Source: Polytrichum commune | Taxonomy: Eukaryota > Streptophyta > Polytrichopsida > Polytrichales > Polytrichaceae | Direction: 5' to 3' | Assembly (NCBI GenBank): GCA_950295325.1 | Contig: OX485807.1 | Coordinates: forward strand, 46,902,440-46,966,439 | Length of the DNA: 64,000 nt | Shown: in pieces, positions 1 to 12,479 of the stretch | How positions within the stretch are numbered: position 1 is the first letter of the stretch | Layout of the letters: each line of letters starts with the position of its first letter | Notes under the pieces: generated by a model | What the model was told of the DNA's origin: nothing | The model's database searches: none | Seen by the model: only the letters and a program-made list of their open reading frames with translations | Made by a program: the position numbers and the translations under genes

Positions 1-3000
1 GAATAAATCAACGGTTGTGAGTGTTCAGAGTGCCATGCATGGTCTCCCGATTTTGTGTTAGACCTACCTCCAAGAAGTGGTTTTTGAGAATAGTCCAAGT
101 GACCATGAACATAATCCATTCGATGCCATGTACAAATCCATGTACACTTTACATCTATCTTGTATTTACATACTCCATTGGTCCCTCAGGCGTAGTGTGA
201 AGCCAACTTGGACCGGCTCCACCTTTTCCACCAATGAGAGTGCTTAAAGTGTAATGCTCATGGGCTCTCAGTCTCGTGTGTGAAGTGGCCCTTAGTTTGA
301 GAAATAATTTGTTATTAGGCACTAAGAAGGCTACAAATCAATGACCCGAGACATGACTACGAGGTATTTGCATGCACAACAAGTAGGCAAGGTTTGGTGT
401 GTGTGTGTGTGTATACCTCAATTTGAAATAGAGAGCAACAAAGTCGCAATATGAGTCCAAAACAAATCTCAAACCCACCCAAATCTAGAATCTGAAAGGT
501 CTCAATACATTCTAGTATAATTTATCTGTGGAGAGTATTGAGTGTTTGCCTCTTTGTTGTAAAGGGGACCAACCAATCCCCGATCTAAAATGGACCTAGA
601 ATGAATATAAAATCTTCGAGATCTTAGAACTTTCCAAGTGTTCTTAAAAGGGTACGAGAATGCTCCCTGGTGTTGAGGTAAGAAGAAAAGAAAAGAAAAA
701 TTACGCCCGTATCTAAATACCGGCGTGAAATTGAGCCCGTTGGTCTTATGCTAATCACGGTGTCCCGTGATGCAAGAGATTTATGCCTCCGTTAGGAGGT
801 GGGCTCTGGTGGTGAGGTAACACAATGCTGCTCCTCCTCACCTCCGCTTTTCCTCTGCTCCTCCATTAGGAAGCATATAATGAGGTTGCCCAATTATGCC
901 ATAAATCTGAACCGCATGGTGATGGCTTGAACCATTATTTCCCACTTTCATGTGAAAATATTAAGCCCAGTGACATGGTCCAATGGAATGACCACATGAT
1001 CCTTGTATTGAATGGTTGTCGAATAAAAGAACCTCTCTAAAGCGGAGATTAACTATGTGGCCAACACGTATCAAAATTTCATGATTAATCAACTTTCATA
1101 AAACTTAGTTACACCATTTATTGGGTACAGAATTGTATAACCTCTAACAACGTTGCTTTTTACTATCAAGGTAATTATGTCCAATTTCGTCATACCAAAT
1201 ATTATTATTGTACTTATAAAATGATGTCTACTTAGATTTTTTGGAATATGGAAAATTTTGATTTAAACCGTTTCCTAATTCTAAACTATTTGGTGTCCAA
1301 GGGGAAACTAGGCAAGTTTTGGGCCTTTTTATGAAAATTATAATTAGATCATTCTAGAACAAAGTCTTTACAGGATTTGATTTTCTGAACGAGTTTGAAG
1401 CAATTTGTCAAGGGGGCTCAAAACCACTGTCTTTGTGACTTTAGGACCTATGATCAAGGACGTTTGCGCCAAAAAAATGAAACTTCTCCATATTTTGAAG
1501 CCTAGACTAGTCTTACCAAGTTCAATATGTTTGAAAAAAATTTATTTTTATATTATTCAATAGACCTTCAAGGCAAAATTTGGATGTTTTCATGTTTTAT
1601 AATCTAGTAATCTCAAATGCACCAAACCCATTGTGTCCAAGTTGCAATGCCGAGCACCCCTTCATTGTATATGGGAGTTGTGTGCCTTGGGCTGAAGGTT
1701 AAATTTTGGGGACAAGTTTGAAGCACATAGTAAAAGGGCACACAAATTAGAGATCCAACCAAGTTCACCAACTTAGTAGAAAATTGATACATGGATACAT
1801 AGACTAACAAAATAATATGCATCTTAGGTATCAACTGTAACAAGTTTATATATTGAGTCTTTGTGAGGTGAGAATCGATTCGACCTTCAAGTGGAAAGAA
1901 TCCGAGTTGACTAGACCAACATTTGACTTATGTAAGATACTAATAGGGGCATGGCATGCGTTGTCCCAGTCTATTGCACATGTGCATAAGAATTGATGTC
2001 CCTGGCTATCCCCACATCGTCCACTCAATACATCACCACTGTGGAATATTAGAACAACGACTACTTCAACATTCATGTGCTCTCACCGTTTCAAAACTTC
2101 AGGATGCAAATAAATTGGTATTTCAAATATGTCCTTTTGTAGCTTTCAATGTCATTTTGTGGGGACAAAATTCATAATTAATGGTCTTGGGGATCCACAA
2201 GTAATCCCTCTACTTCTAGGCTAGAGCTAGAGATTCATGTCTACGTAAACTCATCCATTGTGGAGGTGAAAATGTAGTGAATTAGTTATTGCCTAAGATT
2301 GATTTTTTTTCAGCTGATTTGATTCCATAAATAGCATCAAAGATCCCAAATCAGTGCAATGGACCCCATATGGCATGCTTTGGCCCTCAACCTTATAAGG
2401 GACTTGTTTTCACTAAAACCCCATCATCCGTAATGCCCGAGTTTACATAGACACCACAAACCCCAAGCCTCTACTGCTCGGGGCGATCACACCCCCTTAC
2501 GTTTTGTAATCATGTGCGATAATGGGGCAATTAATGGGGGATATTTATGCACCTCTCAAAAAAAATTCCCTCCCTGTTTGTAGATAAAAAAACTACTTTG
2601 ACGTATTTTTTTAGCACCCTATATTTATTTGCAATTGTTTAGAGAGGCTAATTTTTGGCACAATCGTTTTTTCATAAATCGTACAAGCACCAAATTGTGG
2701 ACGGAATACTATAGCATTGCAAAACCGACTATGTGAGCCACAAACATTCCATACCATTCAAATTGTCGTTCATTTGGTTTCAATTAGTGTTACCAATCCT
2801 AAATCATTCAAAGTACCATTCAGAACACAACCAATAGCACTTGGATACTAGGTAAAGGGTCCCACATGTTCGACATCGTTGCAAAACCCAATGGCCGTTA
2901 AGGAGTGCCAGCACATTCCTTCCCCCCAAAAAATCCCACGACTATTCCCTCCATACTAATGTGCTTGATTCAAATTTGGACAGAAACTACACACTTCTTC

Positions 3001-3302
3001 ATCTAGGTAGTCAAACCCGTAATTATTCTATTGATCCTACTACACACTTTCAGGGGGATCTTATGTCTATGACCCTATTTGGTTTCTACTAATTACTAAA
3101 ATGAATGAATTATCCACCAACTTATTTCACATATAATCATGTAGGGGACATATTTCCAATGCTATGGTAGATCTAAGGAAATTATAAAATTTACCCTAAA
3201 CGAATTAAATTGGTCCTATTTTTTTTATCTCACGTGGTTTTCTAAAATTCCGATAGTCACCTCTCTGAGCTCTACTTTTAAGCTAATACTTAGTACAATT
3301 TG
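1..3302. other. Intergenic, no recognisable gene
   Basis: AT-rich sequence with only short reading frames on either strand, none with a recognisable domain. It holds a short (GT)n run at about 397-412. A stretch at about 1960-2040 resembles one at about 20540-20620 (both contain a gttgtccc-ggtc/agtc-attgc core followed by a tatcc-cca block), so it is probably an old dispersed repeat. Nothing else can be supported. Confidence 0.6.
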
Positions 3303-3530
3303 CACTACACTGATTATCCCAATTAGTGTGTGTTACTATTTGGAGTTATGCAATGCAATAACTATTTAATGAGAACGTAATAATTTACCAAGCAAAGTCA
3401 CCTATGTTCTATAATGTCTAGACAACCTATTGAACTTTCATTAGTAACAATTGAACTCATGAGTAAGACGTTATTGCATTGTATAACTACGAATAGCAAC
3501 ACACACTAATTGGGATAAACAATGTAGTAG
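3303..3530. repeat. Foldback (long inverted repeat) element
   Basis: Two arms of about 60 bp (3303-3362 and 3470-3530) are near-perfect reverse complements around a spacer of about 107 bp. Both arms carry TTATCCCAATTAGTGTGTGTT and end inwards in TGCAATAAC. A related single arm (CACTACACTAATTATCCC on the minus strand) lies near 9950-9985, so this is a dispersed family. No convincing target-site duplication was seen, so the class is open. Confidence 0.6.
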
Positions 3531-4557
3531 GAGGAGGGGTACTTTCGACAAGGACCCTCAACATAGAACCCTTTTGTGTCTTGGCCACAAGTTTATTACC
3601 ATAGTACTTGTACCAACTTGTCTATTAATAGGAATAAATACGTAGTATAATTTCTATTTTAATATTCAACAATCCCGGATTTTTATTTTTAAACTCTTTT
3701 TTCACACTAATTTTTTATATTTTAAAAATACAACTTCCCAGAAATTGGTTTCCTAGAAACAAGGTTCAATGAATGGTGGAGCGGTAAAGGGTTCTATGGT
3801 ATATAGACATGGCCATGCAAACATATAATATTATTTTTCTTTTATATAATATAGGAGTTGTGTCATTTCGTTATCATGCAAAGCAGCAAAAGGTCCGTGA
3901 GGATCACGCTATATTTGGGACTATTTCATGCAAGCAAACTCACTAGATTCTATGTTCTTCATGAAATATCCATGAAGGTTTGTTCTATATTTGTTTAGTT
4001 TGAGGATCTTCTTGGAGTCTATTTTCCCTCGTCAAAATTTTTTGTACCCATCTATTGATGTAAGTCACCTTCCTTAAGTTACTAATGTGGGGGAGAGGGT
4101 ATTATTGCATACAAGCGTATCTCTCATTCATCCAGCATAAAAGCACCAAAATAGTATGCGGTCTAAAGGTTACTATTCTAAAGAATTTGGAACTTGATTC
4201 AAGTCAAAAGACCCCAAATTAATTTGTCCAAGTCATTTGAGAATTTTCCCGTGTAGGAAGATAGAAATCAAGAAGACTACGAATTTTTCAGTAATTTTAT
4301 TCCTTAAATTGGAATCACTATGAAATTTTGAAGCCAAAAGTTGGCTCAAGCATATTACCAATGTCTAGAGTCTGCCATAACCACTCATTTTAACCATTCT
4401 TTCCTCCTCACTTTAGCACTCAGAACTGGGAATGTGACATGGCACTATTGGTTTTGGTTTGGTCAAAATTCAATCCCAATCTTATCGAGATTCCAGTACC
4501 CTATATGGGTCTTGATCGGGAACATATTGCAAGGTCCTCACAATAACTTTTTGTAAT

Positions 4558-5385
4558 ATGCAATTCGAGGACGCACATGCCCATAAGATTTCCTGGGAAA
4601 ATCTCAATATTGTGATGTACGAAAATGGTATCTTGAATGTGAACTTCAAAGGTTTCATGGTAGATAGTGCCCAAGCAAATTGGAATTTTGTGAGGAAGAT
4701 TTATGGATGTGGGGACACAACTATTCCTATGGAGGGCCGTGATTATATTAGGGTTAAACATTGTCTTTCGTACCCTTTCCAACCTTGACAAATTCAACCA
4801 AAAGCACATCTGTCCTTTTTTTATAGTTCCAACACAAACAACTCTGCAAAGAGTACAAAGAAGCCAAGAATTTGGAAGAAGTTGACATCAAGGACCATGT
4901 AATTTGGGCTTGGTGATTGTCATCAAGAGCTACAACCAAGTTAGCCTTGCTCCCATAGAGGGACATGAAATCATATTTCTAAATGTGGGCCTTTAGCAAC
5001 CATTAATGGATTGATGTTGAAGAAACAAGTTTTGGACATGAGACAATTGACAATGGTGCAGTTGTGATTAGTAGTGAAGGTTGGATGACAAACATAGGGA
5101 CACGAACATTAAGTTCGCCAAATTGAAGAGAGTTGGGATTTTTAAAGAAATAATGGCCTTATCATATAAAATGCTTCTCAAGTGGTTTTACTCCAAGTGT
5201 TGTGGGTTGCCGAAATGCAAGAGGGTGAGGAAATGTTGAATTGTGACGGGCATGGGTTTTGGATGGTGAAGGTTAATGAATGCAACCACAATCAATATGA
5301 GCAATACAAACTTATGGACAAGATATCCCAACTGAGTATCCTAATCAATTTTTTGTGTATTTCAAACAATTACTTGACCCAATGA
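4558..5385 (+). pseudogene. Decayed MULE-like transposase fragment
   Basis: Pieces of a Mutator-like transposase can be read across several frames. The first has a VDSAQANWN motif followed by YG-GD and MEGR. The next has SNLDKFNQKHI. The last has HKQLCKEYKEAKN and an AW-stop-LSS block that corresponds to the WWLSSG motif. The same order of motifs (SLDKVTQKYIKP, QHKQICKDYKDAK, WWLSSG) occurs in the larger MULE at 47.7-48.0 kb, so the two are paralogues. Frame changes and stops show it is dead. Sequence at 4341-4556 may belong to it but is not recognisable. No terminal repeats were located. Confidence 0.6.
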
Positions 5386-5764
5386 ACACGCGCCCATAAC
5401 ATTATTCATATTCATAACAATGTTTTGTGGGGTTGACAATATTCTACAGAATATTTCCCACATTCAGTTTGAATATTTATGCCTTACAAGCTACTGACTG
5501 GTGATGTGGAATGTCTCATGTATTTTTTATTTATTAAGGATGGTGTAGATCCGTCATGGTCAATTGTGTTGTAGAAAGAACCTAGAGGGAGAAGGATTGT
5601 TGTAGAATCCATGAATCCAACCATTGGATTGGAGGAGTACCTCCTCGGGGGAAACACATTGGAGACGCTTAGTGGTGGTTTGAATATTCAACTCTTTGGC
5701 CAAAATTCACGCAGTTTGAACATAGATAGGAGGGAAGTGGATAGACTACTTGACATTCAAAATA

Positions 5765-6119
5765 CACTATAAACTTTGTGATTTCAACCTCCTTAATGTC
5801 ACTCCTTCTCTTATATTCCGAAACCCTAGAAAACAAACGATCTCAAATCTCAGTTTAAATCCCACTCCTTGTTATCACATTTCCCTCTCATATATCGGGA
5901 GTTTTGACAGTAAATTAAACCATCAAGGAATTCAAATTACACGCTTGCACGCATCATGTTTTCACCATTGGAATTATTGCAATGTTGACTTTGTGTTATT
6001 CCATAATGTCACATGCTACACAAATTCACTTTTATCACACATCCATGTTAACACTACAAACTCCTTCATATCACACACACTTTGGTTGCCACAAGCGTGA
6101 TATTACGGAGTTTAGAGTT
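5765..6119. mobile_element. TA-flanked MITE, copy 1 (mariner-like)
   Basis: A 355-bp element flanked by TA dinucleotides (5763-5764 and 6120-6121). Its inverted ends share the core ACT-TAAACT-GT-AT; the right end reads GATATTACGGAGTTTAGAGT. It is alignable with 16819-17278 throughout, including the AATGTCACTC and CAAAACCCTAG-type blocks and the CACTTTGGTTGCCA block near the right end. It encodes nothing. TA targets and the terminal pattern fit the Tc1/mariner superfamily; which transposase mobilised it is not known. Confidence 0.6.
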
Positions 6120-6226
6120 TATACCAATACATATGGCTCGGTACTTAGGCAATGAGTTACTCTGCTTGGATTACACACATTATAGTTTCCAGAGTGGACA
6201 ACAAGATAAAAGTAATTTTAAATGGT

Positions 6227-6294
6227 TTGAATTTACGTGCTTCAATGTAATGAGAATAACATGCACGTAAATTCAAGCCATATTACATTGAAGC
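6227..6294. repeat. Two interleaved inverted repeats
   Basis: Arm A (TTGAATTTACGTGC, 6227-6240) pairs with 6263-6276, and arm B (GCTTCAATGTAAT, 6239-6251) pairs with ATTACATTGAAGC at 6282-6294. The order A-B-A'-B' means the two stems interlock as in a pseudoknot rather than nest. No gene is close enough to assign a role. Confidence 0.55.
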
Positions 6295-6518
6295 ATTGTG
6301 TATATTGCACATACTTGTGGTGATAAAATGATGTATGAAAGGAATCTTGGTGGACGTAAACCACGATGACGATTGGTGAATACATGGGTGGAGCTGAGAC
6401 CCATGTATAATATGAGATAGTGAATAAGGTAGAAATATGGAAAACGTAAAAGCAAACTGATTTGGCCAGAAAGAGTGGCTTGAAATGTGTGCAATATTCT
6501 TTCAGAGATGGAGTAGAG

Positions 6519-9500
6519 GAAATGATGAGGAATACAAGTTGTTTCGTAATTTTATTCTTTATTATATTTTTTCAAAGAGGCAAGTCAGTGGAACCCCCTA
6601 CTTGTACAATAGAGTCTCTCTGATTTGAGCATCAAAATATGAATTACTCTACATATGAATGCACATAAAACGTTTAACTCAATGGTACTCAAAAGCGATC
6701 CCAAGTTATGTGAAACAGGACTTATCCAGCCAATCAATGTATCCAGCCTATCACTGCCTCATTTTCGGATTACAACTTTTACAATTACAGTCTAACCTTG
6801 ATAATGTCACACCATCCGTTTCACCAAAAAGAGTGATATAAGCAAGGTGTGACATATTTGATAATGTCACATTTTGAAGATTTGTGCATAATGTGATATC
6901 ATCAAAAAAATAGGTAGAAAATCAAAATAAAATTACAATGTAAAAAAGAAAATAACAAATATGAGACTTCAATGTTTTTGAATGTAAAATCTAATTCAAA
7001 ATTGTGAATAACAACAAGAGCACATCATAATGTGTCATCGAGATCAGGTAAAGACCTCTCACTAGAGACAAAGAAGCTTCTAATGTCACATTGTTTTGTT
7101 GATGTTAAATGTGCAACACCAATTCTAATGAGTTTGTCATGGATTTTTTCCATTCCTAACAACTCCAGAGTGTCGAAATCTAAGAACCTTGGCTAGCCAT
7201 AAAATTCAAAACATCTTCACACAAGCCGAAACCCTCATGATCAATTCTGGAATACACAACATGCAGGTGATGGCATTGGCGTCTTCCACACGCAAGACCT
7301 ATCTGCTCACTCCCAATTTCTGTGTTCCCATCTATGAGAGATAGCCAGAAACAGAGCCGAGAAGGTTATCTCCAAAACTCGGAAACGAATCAGATGGGCG
7401 CCCAAACTAATTAACCAGTGATAAACAACCCTCTAACTTAGTTTACAGATTCTGCTAAACAAAATTGGGGATCTCCCTCTACTTCCCAAATGTGAGTACC
7501 TTCCAGAAACCCCAATTCTAGCTCCGTGAAGCAAAATTTCTTGGTTTCTTCTTCTTCTTCTTGTGCCCACGTGCATGAACACCGCGAAAACACCGTGAAA
7601 AGACACACAGTTGAACACATGTGACGGAAGGTGGGGTGCATAGAGGCCGAGAAGTCTTGACAGCGCCGTGAAAAGACAACACCTTTGAGTGCCGTGTATA
7701 GACAACACCGTTCAGGGTTGGTGCACGATCAAGTTCCAAGAATAGCATTGCATTTATCACAGGGGCGGCACATGACCCTTTCGGCTACTACAATCTGTCC
7801 ATCCAACCATCACATACAACCCATCCATACTTGGCAATATCACATTTACACTACGGATTTTGGAAAAAAATAGTGACATTACCAAGGGTGATAGGGATAA
7901 TAACGAGGGAGTTTTACACTATGAAAATCGGTTTCAAACTTTTAGGTGACAATATCAAGGTGTTCTATTAACAAGGGTGACATTATCAAGGTTAGATTGT
8001 AGCCATTTTGGGTCCACACAAGAATCAATCTACTCCCAGTCTAGTGCACCAATAGTGGTCTTTCACCGTTTTCCATTTTCCTACCTTAAAATCTAGAATA
8101 TGTGGGTGTAGATTTGTTTTGAGATCGTCGGGTGCCTGACATGCTAGTAGTTGGTTGTCGTTGGTTGTCGGAGTGATTCGACTCATGCTAGTTATAACTG
8201 GCTTGTGGGTAGGTGTTAGACATCTATCTTAGGCTTGCAACTTCCATGAATATTTTAGGCTTTATAGAGAGGGTGCCAAGTTGCAAGGCCAAACAACTAG
8301 GAGCTTGTACTGTGACCTCATATATGCATGCAACTCAAAGTGACCATAGTACTCACAATCCTAGTACCATTACAAAACGACCACATGTTGTTCATGCAGC
8401 TCAAAGAAGCCACACGTTTTGACCGTTCTATAAAATGAAAGTGTGTAGTAGTACCTACAATCCTACTAGTGGGTCCATGATGACACAAGTGGCCTTAATT
8501 GACCTCACATGTCATGCTTGCCCATTTATGTCCTTCTAATGTCAAAAACAATGTCCTAAAGATCCATGCATCCTACTACCTTGATGATCATGTTTATCGC
8601 ATGTGGTATTAATTCTTGAAAAGCGCACTATATTGCCAAATCTTAAAATTAGTGAGGGTTGGCTTTTTTTACTTAACAATACTAAATGATGAGGAATACA
8701 AGTTGTTTTGTAATTTGATTCTTTGTTACAGTTCTTCAAAGGGGCAAGTAAGTGGAACCCCCTACTTGTACAATAGAATCTCTCTAATTTGAGCATCAAA
8801 ATATCGTACTCTACATATGAATGCACATAAAACGTTTAACTCGATGGTACCCAAAAGCGATCCCAAGTGATGTGAAACATGACCTATCCCAGCCAATCAA
8901 TGTATCCGGGCTATCACTGCCTCATTTTCGGACTACAACTTTTACAATTAGCCATTTTGGGTCCACACAAGAATCAATCTACTCCTTGTTTAGTGCACCA
9001 ATAGTGGTCTTTCACCGATTTCCGTTTTCCTACCTTAAAGTTTAGAATATGTGGCTGTAGATTTGTTATGAGATCGTCGAGTGTCAGACATGCTAGTAGC
9101 TAGTTGTCATTGGTTGTCGAAGTGATTCGACTCATGCTAGTTATAGTTGGCTTGTGGGTGGTAGACGTCTATCTTAGGCTTGCAACTTCCATGTATATTT
9201 TAGGCTTTGTAGAGAGGGTGCCAAGTTGCAGGGCCAAACAACTAGGAGCTTGTAATGTGACCTCATATATGCATGCAACTCAAAGTGACCATAGTACTCA
9301 CAATCCTAGTACCATTACAAAGTGACCACATATTGTCCATGTAGCTCAAAGAAACCACACGTTTTGACACAAAGGACCGTTCTGTAAAATGAAAGTGTAT
9401 GGTAGTACCTTCAATCCTACTAGTGGGTCCATGATGACACAAGTGGCCTTAATTGACCTCACATGTCATGCTTGCTCATTTATGTCCTTCTAATGTCAAA

Positions 9501-9643
9501 AACAATGTCCTAAAGATTCATGCATCCTACTACCTTGATGATCATGTTTATTGCATGTGGTATTAATTCTTGAAACGCACACTATAATGCCAAATCTTAA
9601 AATTAGTGAGGATTGAATTTTCTTACTTGACAATACTAAATTC
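6519..9643. repeat. Tandem duplication, about 955-bp unit (two copies)
   Basis: Copy A (6519-6787 plus 8002-8685) and copy B (8686-9643) are about 95% alike by eye and lie head to tail, both starting at ATGATGAGGAATACAAGTTG. Copy A is split by a TA-flanked element (6788-7999); copy B has the uninterrupted site. Neither copy has a coding region that I recognise. Confidence 0.85.
6788..7999. mobile_element. Non-autonomous pogo/mariner-type element
   Basis: A 1212-bp element with 23-bp terminal inverted repeats that differ at one base: CAGTCTAACCTTGATAATGT on the left (6788 on) and the reverse complement of CAATCTAACCTTGATAATGT on the right (ending 7999). The TA target is duplicated on both sides (6786-6787, 8000-8001). 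Copy B of the surrounding tandem duplication shows the empty site at about 8947. Subterminal copies of the GTGACATT-TCAAGG motif occur inside both ends. No transposase is encoded. The CAGTCTAAC termini match the pogo-like element at 10114-11449. An internal (CTT)n run and an ACCGTGAAAAGACAACACC-like triplet repeat lie at 7540-7715. Confidence 0.85.
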
Positions 9644-9740
9644 ATGAATATATGCTTATTAACTATACATTTCAAGAGAATTAATGCATGTTCTAAGGTG
9701 TTTGTAGAGTGCATAACTTGTTTTGGTGAGTCTGAAGAGG

Positions 9741-9773
<33 letters not shown>

Positions 9774-9775
9774 AG
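9741..9775. repeat. (CTT)n microsatellite
   Basis: About 35 bp of nearly pure CTT repeat with one CCT interruption, just downstream of the tandem duplication. Confidence 0.9.
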
Positions 9776-10113
9776 TCAATGTCACTCAATCTGAGGCATA
9801 TCCTTACCCTAAGAAATTGAAGAGAGCTTCCATGGAGAGTTTAAGGCACTTTGCCACTTTGAACTCCCAAAACCCTAGATTTTTTGATGGCACTAATGTC
9901 ATAGCGTAAAGATATTTAATATCACCTTCATTAATTTCCCATAATCACTATTAGCGCACCCTCACTAAATGGGATAATTAGTGTAGTGATGGCAAACACA
10001 TGGGTTGGGATAAGTTTCATACCAACATTCAGCGGCCACTTGTATAGGCTAGATGGGATCGGGAATAAGTCCGATACCGTTTGGAACTATGCCCTGCTTC
10101 TTCTCTCTTACTA

Positions 10114-11449
10114 CTGCTCTCCCTCTTTAGTATGACACGTTTGGGAAACACAAAAAATGTCGTATTATCGAGGTGTCGTCTTCTCGTTATTATGACAAAT
10201 GGTGAAAAATTGTCGTACTATCGAGGGAATATAAAAACATAAGTAATATGAGCTTAAAAACACATACAACGAGTTTAGGCAATATAGACTGCATGAAATA
10301 ACAATTTATAACTTCAAACAAATATAAATATTCTCAAGAACTCCTGAAATAAGAGATTAAAGATCTCTGGTGTTGCCTACCTAAGTTAGCAACTATCATC
10401 TTATCTAAATTCCCTACTAGCTTTTGAAAACTAATAATTTCATTAACACCAAAATGTAAAGAGTTGTCTAATAAGAAATTAGACAACAATGATTCATGAC
10501 GTTTAGCATCACTAAGCTTTACTGTAGGTGGAGCAACATCATCCACATCTACTGAATGTATATCAACATTAAGATCAAAGCCTTGTGCATAATTGATTCC
10601 CAAAGCAACATTCACCAACTCATCAATACTCAATTCTAGCTCAGTAATCTCTTCCCCTTCCATCTAAATGTAAGTCTCGATTGACATATCATCATCACCC
10701 AATCGCAAATTTGAAATTAGAGCACCAAGTTCATCTGATTCTTCTCACATTCTATTCTTCTCCCTTTCATCAACTTGGGCAAAATCAACATCCTATGTTG
10801 CTGGTAATATACACGCCATCCTCCAACAATTCTTGACTATTTGTGCATCCAACTCACTCCATACTTCATAACTCCACATGATAGCTTGTTTGATGTTGGG
10901 CACCACCTTCCTTAAGTCCTTCAATGTAGCATCATCATATTGTGGCAAAACCCACCGCAAAAGTTTCTTCTTGTATTTAATTTTGAAAGATGCTTTTATA
11001 CCTTGATCCAAAGGTTGAACTACGCTTGTAACATTGGGAGGAAGGAATACCAAAGTCATGTTGCTCAATTCTAAGGCTGAAAAACCATGAGACTTACCAA
11101 CTTTGGCAAAGCTAAACAACATGTGAAGATGCATTATCCAAAATCATAATCACCTTTTGATTCTAGGTACCCTAACCAAGTCCATTCTACAATGATAAGT
11201 GAAGTTCTCAAGTAGTTCCCAAGTGAAAATGGATGTATTCTAGATGTACATAACATCGATGACAAGAATTTTAATAGTAATTCCCTCTTTAATATGACAA
11301 AATGGAGTTTCTAAATGCCGTCACGTGTTATCGAGTGTCGGAGTCGTACTAAAGAGGGAGTTTTGAACCAAAAAAATCCATCGCACTAGAATGTGTCGTA
11401 ATATCGAGGGTGTCATATAAACGAGTGTCGTACTACCGAAGTTAGACTG
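10114..11449. mobile_element. Pogo/Tigger-type DNA transposon (inactive)
   Basis: A transposase relic on the minus strand sits between degenerate inverted ends. The right end, read outward-in on the minus strand, begins CAGTCTAACTTCGGTAGTAC and is flanked by TA (11450-11451). The left end (from about 10114, TA at 10112-10113) begins CTGCTCTCCCTCTTTAGTAT and matches only in part. Both ends carry internal repeats of the GTCGTA-TATCGAGG motif for roughly 150 bp. The left boundary is less certain than the right. Confidence 0.7.
10334..11240 (-). pseudogene. Pogo/Tigger-like (DDE_1) transposase relic
   Basis: From about 11134 down to 10334 one reading frame covers the C-terminal half of a pogo/Tigger-type transposase. 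It contains LSNMTLVFLPPN, the conserved VVQPLDQG motif, CWRMACILPAT, then the acidic tail and a conserved HFGVNEIISFQ block. Just upstream, a short overlapping frame gives IMILDNASSH, the second catalytic Asp region. Three in-frame stop codons fall between 10663 and 10793, two of them at positions where Trp or Gln would be expected. There is also a frameshift near 11120. The N-terminal DNA-binding region and first Asp are absent. The family cuts and pastes at TA sites; this copy cannot be functional. Confidence 0.85.
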
Positions 11450-11459
11450 TAGCAGATTC

Positions 11460-12470
11460 AACCTAACAAACTCGGGTGGAGCACTGTCACTGATATTATT
11501 AGAATGGAACGGACGAATAATGTTATGGTTCGTGACACACTTGGGAGGGACACGTAATCCCATCCCCTCCCCTCTACTTCTGGGCTAAATTTGCACCAAC
11601 TGGACAAATCTTCAGCGGCATCTTCATCGAGCCTTGTTTGTGGTGGAGCCAACTTCCAAGGCCGCATCTAACTTAAACCCTACTCAACTGTGCAGGGAGG
11701 CAGGCTCTCAGTAGTTCCACCTGCCTGGATGCTCACATGGTGCCACTCATCCAGCACAAACTCACTCGCTCGTGGTCTGATGCATGCAGTGATCAGTTGG
11801 ACTTGCATAATCGGTTGAGATCCTAGTGTTTGCAACTCCAACCGGTTACATGTTCACATCCTTCGCTATTTCCTTTATTGAATTGGGGTATATTCTATAA
11901 ATTCCTCTGAAGCCATCGGTGATTTTCCTGCAGTCTTGAACTTCAACCGGTTATTTCTCAAACTCAACCGGTTCATCTGGAACTATTAAGTGCCGGTTCT
12001 CCCCGATCGGAGGTCTGATGCCATGCATTCACAACAAGGTAAGCGATCAGCTAAGTTAAGTAGCTTGGCTTGCCCCAGCCACCGTCCAATTACACATATA
12101 ATGCATCCTCAGATATTACCTTCGCTTCACTGTTACAATGTTCACTTGATGTGGTCAACAATGATCACCTGTCGCATCTCTTAACCATATTGTAATACAC
12201 AGGTGTATTATTCAACCCTAGTGTTCAGGTTTTGTTTCTAATTAAATAGACTAGAGCTGCCCTACCTGGTATTTCGCGGTTAATGTTGATTTTTTATTTT
12301 TTTATTTTTTTTGAGACAGAAGGCCAAACGGGCCAACGCCAAAATGAATACCATTAATGTTGAATCTCCTCAACCAGTGTATAAGTTATTCCCCTCCAGG
12401 ATCCCAACACAATTCCCCATAGAAGCCCTCTCACAAGGAATGAGTACCATTATGTCATAGTTTCATGTGG
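11460..12470. other. Intergenic, no recognisable gene
   Basis: No reading frame of note. A T-rich tract followed by GAGACAGAAGGCC at about 12290-12330 could be the end of a repeat but has no partner in this window. Confidence 0.5.
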
Positions 12471-12479
12471 ATGGCTAAA

